In this document: piece by piece, positions 21,324-32,185 of the stretch | Position numbering within the stretch: the first letter of the stretch is position 1 | Layout: each line of letters starts with the position of its first letter | Assembly: GCF_003265705.1 (NCBI RefSeq) | Contig: NW_020312827.1 | Coordinates: 16,502,502 to 16,566,501 of the forward strand | Direction of reading: 5' to 3' | Length of the DNA stretch: 64,000 nt | Origin: Callorhinus ursinus | Taxonomy: Eukaryota; Chordata; Mammalia; Carnivora; Otariidae | Program-made: the position numbers and the translations under genes | The notes under the pieces: generated by a model | Told to the model about the DNA's origin: nothing | Databases searched by the model: none | Seen by the model: the letters and a program-made list of their open reading frames with translations, nothing else

Positions 21324-21499
21324 AAAAGAACATTAATATAACAAGAATAAGCTCTTAGGGATTAAAAATAGGACACCAGAAATTTTAAAAGTACAATAGA
21401 CACTGGGAAAATAAGTTTAAAAAGCCCTGTAAAACAATGATTTAGGAGATATAAAAAGTTATAAATTTGAAGACAAAGATATGCAAATTAGAGAATAAA

Positions 21500-22460
21500 T
21501 CCAAAATGTGATTAAGAACAGTACTAGAAAAAGAGTTTGGAAAGTTGAGGGGAAATATTACACATCAAACAAACAAATAAGTAAAATATTCCATATTCAA
21601 AAGGACGTGGATATGCAAATAGAAAGGGCCTGCAGTAAGCTCAGTAAAAATAAAGTAAAAGGTGACCTCTGTCAGGTCTCAGTACTAGAAATCTTAAAAA
21701 AATTGGGGGTAAAAGTTTCAAAATGTTTGCAGAAAAAAAATACCAGGTTTTCAGCTCAGAAAATATCAACACCAGAAGTTGGATCACTTTGAAGCAATGC
21801 TTTCAAAATTCTGAGGGAAAATGATCTGTATTCCGTAATACCAAATCCAGTATAAAGCAACAATCAAATGTGAGCAGAGATTTAAAATACTCTCAGACAG
21901 TGTCTCAAACGGTTTTCTTGAATATCAGGACTGCTGATAGAGTTATGCCAACCTGGGACCCCTCATCTCTAGGTGTCATCATCCACACAGACTTCAGGGT
22001 GTCTGGAACTTTGGGATTTCTACAGCAAGATCATTTGTTTACATTCATCCTTTGTGATGCACTTACTGGAGAATGGGCTTAACAAAATAAGGCATTAATC
22101 CAAGAAAGAGAAAAAGACCTGGGATCGAGGCAAAATGAATCCAACATGGCAGAGAGGAAAAGGAATTCCCAGAATTGCCATTAAGGTAAGTACAAAATCT
22201 AGGATATCTGTTGTCCATGAGTCCTAGAGAAAAACAAATCCATACTGAACAGGGAAATAGAAGCCAAAGTTGTTTGTTTGTTTGTTTGTCTTTTCTGCAA
22301 GGAAAAAATATTGAATTTGTTGATTCCCCAATGTGTTTTATCATTTTGTGACAAGTTTTACAAATGCAAAGGTGAATCTGGTAATCCATTAGCAATGGGG
22401 ATATTGAAGACTAAGACAATGAATAATGGAAGCAATTATTAACTTGGGAGAAAATAAAAG
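21500..22460 (+). mobile_element. Ancient LINE-1-like relic, plus strand
   Basis: The phrases 'ctgagggaaaatgatctgta', 'gcaacaatcaaatgtgagca', 'actctcagacagtgtc', 'aagaaagagaaaaagacctg' and 'aggaattcccagaattgcca' recall a conserved block of old mammalian LINE-1s, with about 180 bp of unrelated sequence at 21905-22080. No functional reading frame remains. Confidence 0.45.
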
Positions 22461-23095
22461 GATCACAAGTGAAAAAAAGTGCACATTGCACAGATTTTAC
22501 TTTGAAAAATATTTATTGTGTAATCATAATTTAATGCTGGGTATTAATTAAACACAAAGTAATATATTGGGAAAAAGAGGAGAGGGGAAGTATTTGTGGT
22601 TAAAGTCATGATACATGTGTAAATGCTAAATTCTCTTCACCCATGGTAGGAAATTAGGAGATAATATCCAAAATTGAAAATCAAGCTATATTATTTGTGA
22701 GCATGTTATTTGAAAATGTGAATGTAAATAACCAGGAAAGAGCTAAAAGACTTGAGGGTGATTGGCTTTGAGAAGTGGAAATCAGTAGCGGGAGGAGTGA
22801 AAATAAAATTTAAATTAAAAGAAATGCAAAATGCGTATCATCAGCATCGTTTTTTTCCCAAGTACCAAGTGCAATCACTTTAAATTAAAGGGTCAAACCT
22901 TTTAGACACAAGCTACCACTTGCAGACTGCACAAAGAAGAACTTAATTGTGGCACAAGGGTTTGATTGTGATGCATTTAATATTACAGTAGGCCTAGTGT
23001 GTATTTCCAGAGAAACTGCAAACACTCTATTTTAATCAGAGAAAACAGTTACAAGCATTTCCTCCAACAAACCAAATGCCCCTTGTCTTGTCTAC
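22461..23095. other. Unique sequence, candidate conserved block
   Basis: The part 22780-22990 looks non-repetitive with moderate composition ('ggcacaagggtttgattgtg', 'acagtaggcctagtgtgtat'). No coding or RNA signal is seen. Confidence 0.4.
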
Positions 23096-23163
23096 ATGTT
23101 CATTTTATTTCTGTCTCAGTTAACTTTTGCTTCACTAACAAACCAACCACTAAATAACAATAC

Positions 23164-23369
23164 CTGGGGCACCTGGGTGGCTCATTCATTAAGCACCTGC
23201 CTTCGGCTCAGGTCATGGTCCCAGGGTGCTGGGATTGAGCCCTGCGTCGGGCTTCCTGCTTGGCGGGAAGCCTGCTTCTCCTTCTCCCACTCCCCCAGCT
23301 TCTGTTCCCTCTCTTGCTATGTCTCTGTCTGTCAAATAAATAAATAAAATCTTTAAAAATAAATAAATA
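23164..23369 (+). mobile_element. CAN SINE, plus strand
   Basis: 'ctggggcacctgggtggctc', 'cttcggctcaggtcatggtc', 'gcgtcgggcttcctgcttgg', CT-rich block and 'caaataaataaataaaatc' with a long AAAT tail. The 12-bp TSD 'aaataacaatac' at 23152-23163 and 23370-23381 is perfect, though low in complexity. Confidence 0.94.
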
Positions 23370-23679
23370 AAATAACAATACATTTATTTGCCCATGAGTC
23401 TGAGCTCAGCTGGGCTATTCTGCTGATCTTGCCCGGGGTCACTCATGTGGCTTCTGGCATCTGGCAGCTCACCTGGGACTCTGTAGGCCAAGTTGATGTT
23501 GCTGGTGTTGCTGGCCCTTTGCGGGGCCCCTTTTGCAGCATGGTCTCTTATCCTTAAGATGGCTAGCCTGGGATTCTTCACATGGTAGCTTCAGGGTTTC
23601 GAGAAGATTAGAAATGAAGTTGCATAGGCTTTTTGAGGGTTAGGCTCAGAACTAACACAACATCACTTCACCATGTTCT

Positions 23680-23869
23680 TTTTTTTTAAGATTTATTTAT
23701 TTATTTGAGAGAGAGAGAGATAGTGAGAGAGAGAGCATGAGCAGGGGGGAGAAGGAGAGGCAGACTCCCCGCTGAGCCAGGAGGCTGATGCGGGACTGGA
23801 TCCCAGGACCCTGGGATCATGACCCGAGCCAAAAGCAGATGCTTAACCAACTGAGCCAACCAGGCGCCC
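23680..23869 (-). mobile_element. CAN SINE, minus strand
   Basis: T8 tail, 'atttatttatttatttgaga', GA-rich body, 'ccaggaccctgggatcatga' and 'gccaaccaggcgccc'. The 14-bp TSD 'cttcaccatgttct' at 23666-23679 and 23870-23883 has one mismatch. Confidence 0.94.
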
Positions 23870-24010
23870 CTTCACCACGTTCTGTTAATCAAAGCAAGGT
23901 ACAAAGCCAACTCGAATTCAAGGGCATCAAAAGTGGTCTCCATGTTTTGAGGGGAGAAGTGGAAAGCATTTTGTGGTCACCTTTAATCCACAACATATCC
24001 CAGAACTGAC

Positions 24011-25378
24011 TCAACTCTTAATCGGTTCGTGAGTAAGAGAAATTAAAGTGACATCATCATGATTTGTATTCGGAGGTCTGCAGTAGCTTCCTCTTAGCTC
24101 TTTATATCTCATGGTCCCTTTTCATCCCCACACAATCACCCCTGCCTTAGGGCATGGTATCCTTTCTAATGTTTTATACATATTTTCTTCACAATAGCGC
24201 AGTTTGGGGTAGAATTCATGTAACATTCACTGTCCTCTCTTGAAAGTCATTTTGCTAAGCACAAGGTACAAAAAATAATGGGGGGATGTAGGAGGATTTT
24301 TAATTTTTAATAAATTTCCCTTAATACCATTAAAATAAGTGAAAATGGAGAAAGAGAAAAACATAACAATACAAGGAGATTGGGTTTGAAATTTTCTAAA
24401 TAAGATACTTGAGACTGGGTAAGTTGTTAAAAATAGTCATTTAAAAATCATGCAAAGAAAATAACAAAATGTCAATTCTCAGCTAATTATAGAAAGAAAG
24501 TCAGTTTGGTACTTGCAACTGTTAAATGGGAAAAAATCCAGCTACTTTTTGGCTTTTAATTATTATAAAATCATCATTTTTATTAGGATTTTATTTGTCT
24601 TAGCGGCAATTGGGAGCAATCGGCGTTTGGCAGGAAAAAAAAAAACATGTAACACCATAGAACTTTTAACAAAAAAAATATGATTTGCTGCATTTGATTC
24701 TACTATTTGTAAAAATGTATTATGATTCTCATTAAGTTGCTCTGACCATAACTGTTAGGGAAACTCAGGGTAGTAAAAGGCAGATGAATCATAGACTGAG
24801 GTCCAGAGAATAAAATTAAAGGATATTAAAGAATGGCAAATTTAAGCCAAAGGTTTTATTGGATAATGTGGGAGTAGGAAATGGAAGTGAAAGGAGCCCT
24901 TTACTAAGAGCTAAAATATTGAATTATTTAGAGTAGTGCAAAGGGATATAGTTGGAACCAATGGAATGAAACAAGGAGAATGAAAATTTTGTCTATCAGA
25001 GAAATGTTGCTAACATTGGGGATATAATGAAACTGTCTCCTGGGAGACCTGCTTCATCTAACATAGAACTTTTCAATCCTAGAAGCCAAAATCTCATCTG
25101 ACCCTGTAGCATCCCAGCCTCCCGTACCTATGCATCACCATGGCAGAATGAATTATGAATGTTTTCAAGCTGCAAAGACACTAGCGTTTAATGAATTATT
25201 TTGTCTGTCACAAATGAATTATTCCAACAACCCACATGATAACAATACCCATAGCCATTACCAACAAAAATGAAGAGCAATCCTACTGAAATTATTACCA
25301 ACATTATTGGTCGACCTTCTGACTTACCATGTGAGCATGTGGGTGAATGGAGAATCCCTTCTGAGTTAATTACCTTTC
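24011..25378. other. Unique sequence, candidate conserved patch
   Basis: No repeat or gene is recognised. The patch 24540-24640 ('tggcttttaattattataaa', 'cttagcggcaattgggagca', 'atcggcgtttggcagg') keeps CpGs in an AT-rich setting and has homeodomain-like TAATTA text. It could be a conserved non-coding element, which is only inference. Confidence 0.4.
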
Positions 25379-25390
25379 TATAAATCCTCT

Positions 25391-25601
25391 TTTTTTTTTA
25401 AGATTTTATTTATTTGACAGAGAGAGACAGCGCAAGAGAGAACACCAGCAGGGGGAGAAAGGAGTGGGAGAGGGAGAAGCAGGCTTCCTGCTGAGCTGGG
25501 AGCCTGAAGGGAGCCCATTGCGGGGCTCAATCCCAGGACCCTGGGATCATGACCTGAGTCGAAGGCAGACGCTTAATGACTGAGCCACCCAGGCGCCCCT
25601 T
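25391..25601 (-). mobile_element. CAN SINE with a local insertion, minus strand
   Basis: Tail, 'gattttatttatttgacaga', 'gagaagcaggcttcctgctg', 'ccaggaccctgggatcatga' and 'gccacccaggcgcccc'. The 12-bp TSD 'tataaatcctct' at 25379-25390 and 25602-25613 is perfect. The body has an extra 'gggagcctgaagggagccca' stretch, apparently a local duplication. Confidence 0.94.
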
Positions 25602-25613
25602 TATAAATCCTCT

Positions 25614-27266
25614 CATAAGAAAAATAGTATCAGTCTTCCAAAATGTATTTCTCTACCCACAAAATGGATGAATGATGATGTCAGCTTCATACCTAAGAAG
25701 AAAAACAAAAACAGACCAAGAAAATCACACGGTGCTGAATACCTCTGTGACATTTATAAAGTTATATAAGTTTCTCTAGAAAAGAAGAGAGAAAACACAG
25801 GTCCACAATTCCTAACTGGAAACCCTTCGGGCCAGATTTGCTTAGGAATTCAGAATTTTAAAGTTTGGGAAGGTAATACAGTACATCACCTTAAACCTCT
25901 CTAAGAGGCCAATAATCAGAACGTTAACATTTCTGCGGTAAAACATCTAACAACTCATACTGAGTGGGAATGACCTCCAGTTAACAACCAGATTGATTCA
26001 TATGAGGACAGGTTTTGCTATTAAAGGAGTTTATGAAAAAACAAAAAAACAAAAACAAAAAAACTGTGTTTTCCTTGCCTTAAAATTTCAGAACTGTAGG
26101 TATGAGGTTGTGGATCCACACTTGCTATGTTTAGTAGCTAAACAAATCTGAATACCAAGTGAAAATAAATGTTCTCATGCCCCTGGATGTAGTGCTTGTA
26201 ACTTCATTTGCATACAAAACTTAATGAAGTAGCTTCTATTTTGCCCTAAGACTAAAAATAATCATATTTTAACAAAGAAAAACAAATGATGAATAAGGGA
26301 ATAAATCAACATGATAAAGGATCTTACAATATTTCAATGTGCCCAATAAAAAGCAAAACTAATATGTATTATTTAAGTTGAGGTCCAATGAATAGGTCAC
26401 ATATCTTATTTGAAAAGTTTGTATTTAATTTTTAATTTTCTCAACTATTTTTGTTGTGATCAACAAATAAGATTTTTTTAAATTTTTATTTTAAAATATG
26501 GAGATGGCTGTCTGATTTTACCAGACATTTCAAAAATGAGCATGGAGTTAAGATAAAAATTCATTCACAGTAGTCAGTGGAAGCCATTATCGTAATTATA
26601 AGCAGATTATTTGCTAACGACCCTTCCACAGGGCTTAACCACAAAAACAAAACTGTAGGCAGTACCAGTCAATGAGAGTGTGCCCATGTTTATTGTACAA
26701 AGATACTGACTCCTTAATGAAATTTTGATTGTATTAAAACTCAGTTAATAAACTTAAAATGCAAAAAAAAATCTTAAACAAAACATGCACACTCCCATAT
26801 TACAAAGGAAATATCCTTTTTTTTCTAAAAATGTATTTCTCTCATTCATCCCCAGATTATACATTTGAGCTAAGTATAATCATTAGATTCTTGGAAGCCA
26901 AAGATGATCTCAACAGGGCTAGTAACCAGATATGCAATTAATTTTGTATATTAATGCTTTTTGGTGCAGGGCTTAACAAGTTTTGCTTTAAGTTTTCTTG
27001 ACAGCATTAAAGACACTATCTTGCTAGTCTTATTAAGCCATTATGAAGAAGGAACATTTGTATTTTTTACTCCCACCTAGTTTGATTATCAGATACTTTT
27101 TAAATGATTTTGTTAGTATAAATATGTAAATCCAAAAAAAATCTAAGTACTAAGAGTTTTAAGATTTTATGGAGGTGTGAGCTTTGGCCAACGCAAGCAG
27201 ATCTTTCTGTAAATAAGTGCGTTGCAAAGATTCTAGTTTCAACTTTTAAAAATTTATTTTCTCTGT
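25614..27266. other. Unique AT-rich sequence
   Basis: No repeat body or gene is recognised. An A-rich simple stretch 'acaaaaaaacaaaaacaaaa' is at about 26036-26064. Confidence 0.45.
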
Positions 27267-27283
27267 ATATTATCCTCATTTTT

Positions 27284-27302
27284 TTAAACTTTTAAAAAAA
27301 AT

Positions 27303-27337
<35 letters not shown>

Positions 27338-27501
27338 TTTGAGAGAGACAGAGAGAGTACAAGCAGGTGGTGGGGGGAGGGGAGGGAGAAGCAGATTCCC
27401 TGCTGAGCTGGGAGCCAAACATGGAGCTAGATCCGAGGACCTGTAGATCATGATCTGAGCCAAAGGCAGATGCTTACCCATCTGAGCCACCCAGACACCC
27501 C
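27284..27501 (-). mobile_element. CAN SINE with long (TTTA)n tail, minus strand
   Basis: The tail holds about ten TTTA units (27301-27342), followed by GA-rich body, 'ggacctgtagatcatgatct' and 'gagccacccagacacccc'. The 17-bp TSD 'atattatcctcattttt' at 27267-27283 and 27502-27518 is perfect. Confidence 0.95.
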
Positions 27502-27518
27502 ATATTATCCTCATTTTT

Positions 27519-28367
27519 ACAACAAATTTATATACTAGATGCTGTTGAAAATAAATCTAAGAAATTATTAATTTTAATTACCAAAGGTTATATATGCATT
27601 TGCACAGTTTCTTCAACAAATGTACCTTTACAAATAATTTTCACCCTTTCCCCCAAACCAGTGTGTATTGGGGCCATGGTCAATCACATTCTTAGTGAGG
27701 ACAGTGGGAGTAAAATCTGGAGGGGAGAAAACTAAAAATAATACTAATATTTCATGAGCAAAATCTATGGGTTATCACACCAGATTATGAGTGAATTTAT
27801 TCTTCCCACTTTACATATGAGTGAGAATGCTCCATCTGTAGATTATAAATTCAGAGGTAAAATAGCAAGATCCAAGTTCCACAGAGAGTAAAGGCACCAC
27901 TGTACATCCTCCACCTCCATATACTGCCCATGGAAAATTCCTGTAACACAAAATAAAGCTAAGCAACCTATATACTGGAATATAAATCTATTCCATTTTA
28001 TTAAAAATGACATTTTAATTTTTTTATTTGTTGTTTTGATTATCTGCACCACTTTTTCCTTTCATATCATTGAAACACTGAACTCTGTGAAAACAAAACA
28101 AAACAAAACAAAACCTTCTTTTGCATAGATCCTACATAGATTAAAGTTAAAGCCACAAAGTTCTCTTACATCTGAGAATTCAAAGTCATTATATAGGAAA
28201 GCTTAATTCTAGCACTCATCCAATTAATTGTATGGTTATGCAACTATATTTATTTTGCTTATAATTGTGATTTTATTTGGAATTCTTTACCTTCTATGGG
28301 TTTTCAAGGATCCCCATGGCTCATGGATTGTTTTTTTTTTAAGTATTCAACATATTACTTACATACC
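27519..28367. other. Unique sequence with possible MIR piece
   Basis: At about 27770-27890, 'cccactttacatatgagtga' and 'attcagaggtaaaatagcaa' are weakly MIR-like in reverse. An (AAAAC)n repeat is at 28091-28114. Nothing else is recognised. Confidence 0.4.
28091..28114. repeat. (AAAAC)n microsatellite
   Basis: Four to five 'aaaac' units in a row. Confidence 0.85.
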
Positions 28368-28821
28368 TGTTATAGGTTGAATTGTGTCCTCCAAAATTTC
28401 ATATGGTGAAGTCTTAACCCCTTCACTACCTCAGAATGTGAAATTATTTAGAAATAGTTTTGATGCAGATGTAATTAGTTAAGATGAGATCATACTGGAG
28501 TTAGGATGGATTCTTAACCCAATATGACACAAAGGAGAAATTTAGATACAGATAAACACACGGAAAACATTACGTGAATATGAACACAGAGATGTTGGTG
28601 ACTCATCTATAAGCCAAAGGATGCCAAAAATGCCAGCAAACCACCAGAAGCTAGAAGACAGGCTTAGAACAGATTCTCCATTACAGCTCTCCACAGGCAC
28701 CAATCTTGCTACTGCTTTGACCTTGGATTTATAGCCTCCAGAATTATGAGAAAATAAATTTTATTGTTTAAACTACCCAATTTGGGGTATTTTGTTATAT
28801 CAGGCCCAGAAAACTAATACA
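28368..28821 (+). mobile_element. MaLR LTR (MLT1-like), near full length, plus strand
   Basis: Starts 'tgttataggttgaattgtgt' and ends 'agaaaactaataca'. Internal phrases include 'cctcagaatgtgaaattatt', 'agatgtaattagttaagatg', 'accagaagctagaagacagg', 'agcctccagaattatgagaa' and 'aactacccaatttggggtat'. It is a solo LTR with no viral coding region. Confidence 0.85.
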
Positions 28822-28882
28822 AAATCCAAACTGTTCTTTTCCTGGGAATTCACATTCTAATAAATGTACATTAATCTTTTTA

Positions 28883-29071
28883 TTTTTTTAATTTTTTAAA
28901 GATTTTATTTATTTATTTGAGAGAGAGAGAGCACACGCGGGCAGAGAGGCAGAGGGAGAAGTAGGCTCCCCACTGAACAAGGAGTCCTACCCAAGACTCG
29001 TTCCCAGGACCTTGAGATCATGACCTGAGCGGAAGGCACTTCACTTACCGACTGAGCCACCCAGGTGTCCC
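28883..29071 (-). mobile_element. CAN SINE, minus strand
   Basis: T-rich tail, 'aaagattttatttatttatt', GA-rich body with CpGs, 'aggaccttgagatcatgacc' and 'gccacccaggtgtccc'. Imperfect 15-16-bp TSD ('tacattaatcttttta' 28867-28882; 'tacattatcttttta' from 29072). Confidence 0.92.
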
Positions 29072-29086
29072 TACATTATCTTTTTA

Positions 29087-30180
29087 AATCATAGATGCAA
29101 ACACTTAAATATCCTCCCAATAAAATTGACACTATGTAAGAACAGCAATAAGTTAGGAGTCTACCCAAAGGAAAGATAGTCACTCTTTCCATGCTTAGCT
29201 TTCTCCTCCCTCCCATCCTGACCAAGAAATAAACAGCCACTGTAGACTATAGAATGACCATCACAAAGATGTCTTGTGGGCTTTCCATATGCCTTATGCT
29301 GAATGGCTTCCCAGCAATCTATTGATAACCTCATTACCTGACCTTTTTCCTCTGCACAGGGAGAAGCAGATAGAAATAATTCCTGTCCTGTGTTCAAAAA
29401 AAATGGCCCTAATATTCAGAGGCTATCTTGACCATAACCCTGTCTTAGATAAATTATCCTGGGTTTTATCTCATGAAGAGAAAGGACTCTATAACATTTA
29501 GAACTATCTAATAATGGATCTTGCTTCCTGGAAAAGCTCAGGAACTGTTGCAGCAAAGGGATGTTGTGCAGGAACTCAAACCCACCCCAGGACTTCGGAT
29601 TAGCTGACAACTAACTTTCCTCCAAGTCTTGAGTTTTATAGTTCCATGAGGCAAATATAAGTAGTGTTGTTGTTATTGTTGTTTTAGGGGGAAGAGTTTA
29701 TCATGTTTTTAAAGGATGGAAGTTTCCCGTCAAAGGATGCCAGTTTTCAATATCCCACCTAGTTTAATGCATGATAGGCATTTAATCAGTGTTAACCTAA
29801 TAACAGTAATAATATTAAAAACATAATAAACATTTCAAGCCTCAGTTGCTGCCAAACCTCTCTCTCACAGGAAATAACGAAAATTTCATCCTTGACTAAA
29901 GAGCTATGGAAGAAAGGATGTTTGGATCATAAACCTGAGAAAAGTCTAGAAAATCACAGAGGTATAATGAAACCACACCCCAAGTGAGGAACTATCGAGG
30001 TAATGGTTATTAAACTGCACATTTCTGTAGAGTATATACAACCAATTAGATGGCCAAAGCCAACTGTAACTAGAAAACCAATGTTTATTTTATTTAAAAA
30101 TACAGAATAAACTTCTAGATACTATGCTATTCAGTTTGCGGGCAGGGAGAACCTCATATATAGATGATGAAATGGTCTTT
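29087..30180. other. Unique sequence of mixed composition
   Basis: The part 29160-29640 is less AT-rich and holds overlapping open frames of 64-78 codons on both strands, with no family motif. It could be a decayed LTR or unique DNA. No gene is supported. Confidence 0.4.
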
Positions 30181-30197
30181 AACAGTGAATCTATCAA

Positions 30198-30342
30198 GGG
30201 TGCCTGGGTAGCTCAGTTGGTTAAGCAACTGCCTTCAGCTCAGGTCATGATCCCGGGGTCCTGGGATCGAGTCCCACATTGGGCTCCCCTCGCTCTGAGG
30301 GGAGCCTGCTTCTACCTCTGCCTGCCACTCATGCTGCTTGTG

Positions 30343-30373
<31 letters not shown>

Positions 30374-30400
30374 AAATAAATAAATAAAATCTTAAGAAAA
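30198..30400 (+). mobile_element. CAN SINE with (CT)n expansion, plus strand
   Basis: 'gggtgcctgggtagctcagt', 'cagctcaggtcatgatcccg', 'gggatcgagtcccacattgg', then a CT microsatellite of about 28 bp (30344-30371), 'gaaataaataaataaaatc' and tail. TSD of 17 bp, one mismatch ('aacagtgaatctatcaa' 30181-30197; copy 30401-30417). Confidence 0.95.
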
Positions 30401-30424
30401 AACAATGAATCTATCAATATTTTT

Positions 30425-31160
30425 AAATTTATTTTGCTGTGGTAAAAAGCATATATCATGAGTTTTACTCTTAACAAATTTTTAAGCCTGCAGACCAGTG
30501 TTTTTAACTATAAGTACAATGTTGCTCATCAGATTTCTAGAACTTTTTCATCATGCATAACTGAGATTTCATATGCATTGAGTAGAAACTACTCATTTCC
30601 ACCTCCCCCCAGTTCCTGGAAACCACTATCTTCCTTTTTCTATGAGTTTGACTACTTTAGATACCTCATATAAGAGGAATCAGACAGTGTTTGTTATTCT
30701 CTGACAGCTTATTTCACTTACCATAATGTCCTCAAGGTTTGTCTATGCTGTTGCATATGACAGGATTTCATTCTTTTGTAAGGTTGAAATTATACTACAT
30801 TGTATATATACACCACATTTTCTTTATCCTTTCATCCATTGATGGACACTTAGATTGTTTCCACATCATGGCTATTGTGAATAATGTAATAAATATGAGA
30901 GTAAAAATATCTCCTTGAGATCCAGACTTCAATTCGTTTGGATAAATACCCAGCAGTAGGATTGCTGGATTACATAATGGTTTTGTTGTTGTTGTTGTTT
31001 TTGAGGAACCTCAAACAGGAACCTGTTTTCCATAGTGGGTGCAACAATTTACATTCCCACCAACAGTGCACAAGGGCTCCAATTTCTACATCCTCACCAT
31101 ACCCTTTTGTTTTTTGATAATGAACCTAACAGGTGTGATATAATATCTCATTACAGGTTT
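30425..31160 (-). mobile_element. Older LINE-1 3' end, minus strand
   Basis: Reverse-strand LINE-1 landmarks: 'cctggaaaccactatcttcc', 'ctatgagtttgactacttta', 'gacaggatttcattcttttg', 'ttgatggacacttagattgt', 'ggataaatacccagcagtag', 'gattgctggattacataatg' and 'acattcccaccaacagtgca'. This is 3'UTR plus the end of ORF2, inactive, with a TTG repeat at about 30981-31000. Confidence 0.85.
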
Positions 31161-31840
31161 TTATGTCCTTTTTAAAAATTGGATTTAATTTAATTTTAAA
31201 TCCATTATAGTTAACATAGCGTTAGATTAGTATCAGGTGTACAATATAGTGATTCAACAATTCCATACACCATCCAGTGCTTGCCATGACAAATGCACTC
31301 CTAAATCCCCATCACCTGTCTCATCCATCCCCCACCCTCCTCCCTCTGCTAATCATCAGTTTGTTTTCTATAGTGAAGAGTCTGTTTCTTGGTTTCTCTC
31401 TTTCTCTTTTTGCTTTGCTCATTTGTTTTATTTCTTAAATTCCACATGAGTGAAATTGTATGGTATTTGTATTTCTCTGACTGACTTATTTTATTTAGCA
31501 GTATACTCTCTAGCTCCAACCATGTCATTACAAATGGCAAGATTTCATTCTTTTTTTTTATGTCTGAATGATATTCCTATCTATATATCTATCCTTCTAT
31601 CATCTATCTATACCACTTCTTCTTTACCCATTCATCTATCAATGGACACTTGGGCTGCTTCCATAATTTAGTTATTGTCAATAAATGCTACTATAAACAT
31701 CAGGATGCATATATCTCTTTGAATGAGTGTCTTTGTATTTTTTGGGTAAATACCCAGTAGTGTGATTCCTAGATGGTAGGGTAGTTCTATTTTTAACTTT
31801 TTGAGGAACTTCCATAATGTTTTCCACAGTGGCTACAACC
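31161..31840 (-). mobile_element. Second LINE-1 3' end, minus strand, abutting the first
   Basis: Restarts with 3'UTR text 'tccattatagttaacatagc', 'caggtgtacaatatagtgat', 'gcactcctaaatccccatca', then 'tgtatggtatttgtatttct', 'caatggacacttgggctgct' and 'ggtaaatacccagtagtgtg'. It repeats the same element parts as the preceding segment, so these are two insertions in one orientation. A CTAT-rich patch at 31577-31612 lies inside. Confidence 0.85.
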
Positions 31841-32042
31841 AGTTTTCACACAGATGACATAAAAATACTAACAACTGACTGAACCAATTGATATTTATAG
31901 AATACTCCACTCATATATATAAGAATATAGATTCTCTTCAAGTGAATACAGGATAGCACCTAAACATATATTCACCAAAATGTTCATATAGTGGTCATGC
32001 AGACCATATTCTGTGTAACATAACATACATTTTTAGGTTCAG
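31841..32042. other. Unique AT-rich sequence
   Basis: Nothing recognised. Confidence 0.4.
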
Positions 32043-32052
32043 AAATTTAAAA

Positions 32053-32175
32053 GGGCATGTATTGCATGGAGCACTGGGTGTTACATGCAAACAATGAATC
32101 ACGGAACACTACATCAAAAACTAATGATGTAATGTATGGTGACTAACATAACATAATAAAAAATTATAAAAAAAT
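32053..32175 (+). mobile_element. Very short LINE-1 3' end, plus strand
   Basis: 'catgtattgcatggagcact', 'gggtgttacatgcaaacaat', 'aaaaactaatgatgtaatgt' and 'actaacataacataataaaa' are the last part of the carnivore LINE-1 3'UTR. A likely 10-bp TSD 'aaatttaaaa' lies at 32043-32052 and 32176-32185. Confidence 0.85.
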
Positions 32176-32185
32176 AAATTTAAAA

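Larger units (their letters stand above)
23096..24010 (-). mobile_element. LTR relic (MaLR/MLT1-like) split by two SINEs, minus strand
   Basis: Three pieces (23096-23151, 23382-23665, 23884-24010) line up with a recalled mammalian LTR in reverse: 'gctgggctattctgctgatc', 'cggggtcactcatgtggctt', 'cagctcacctgggactctgt', 'cctgggattcttcacatggt' and 'aatcaaagcaaggtacaaag'. The SINEs at 23164 and 23680 face opposite ways and cut it. The exact LTR family is uncertain. Confidence 0.6.
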
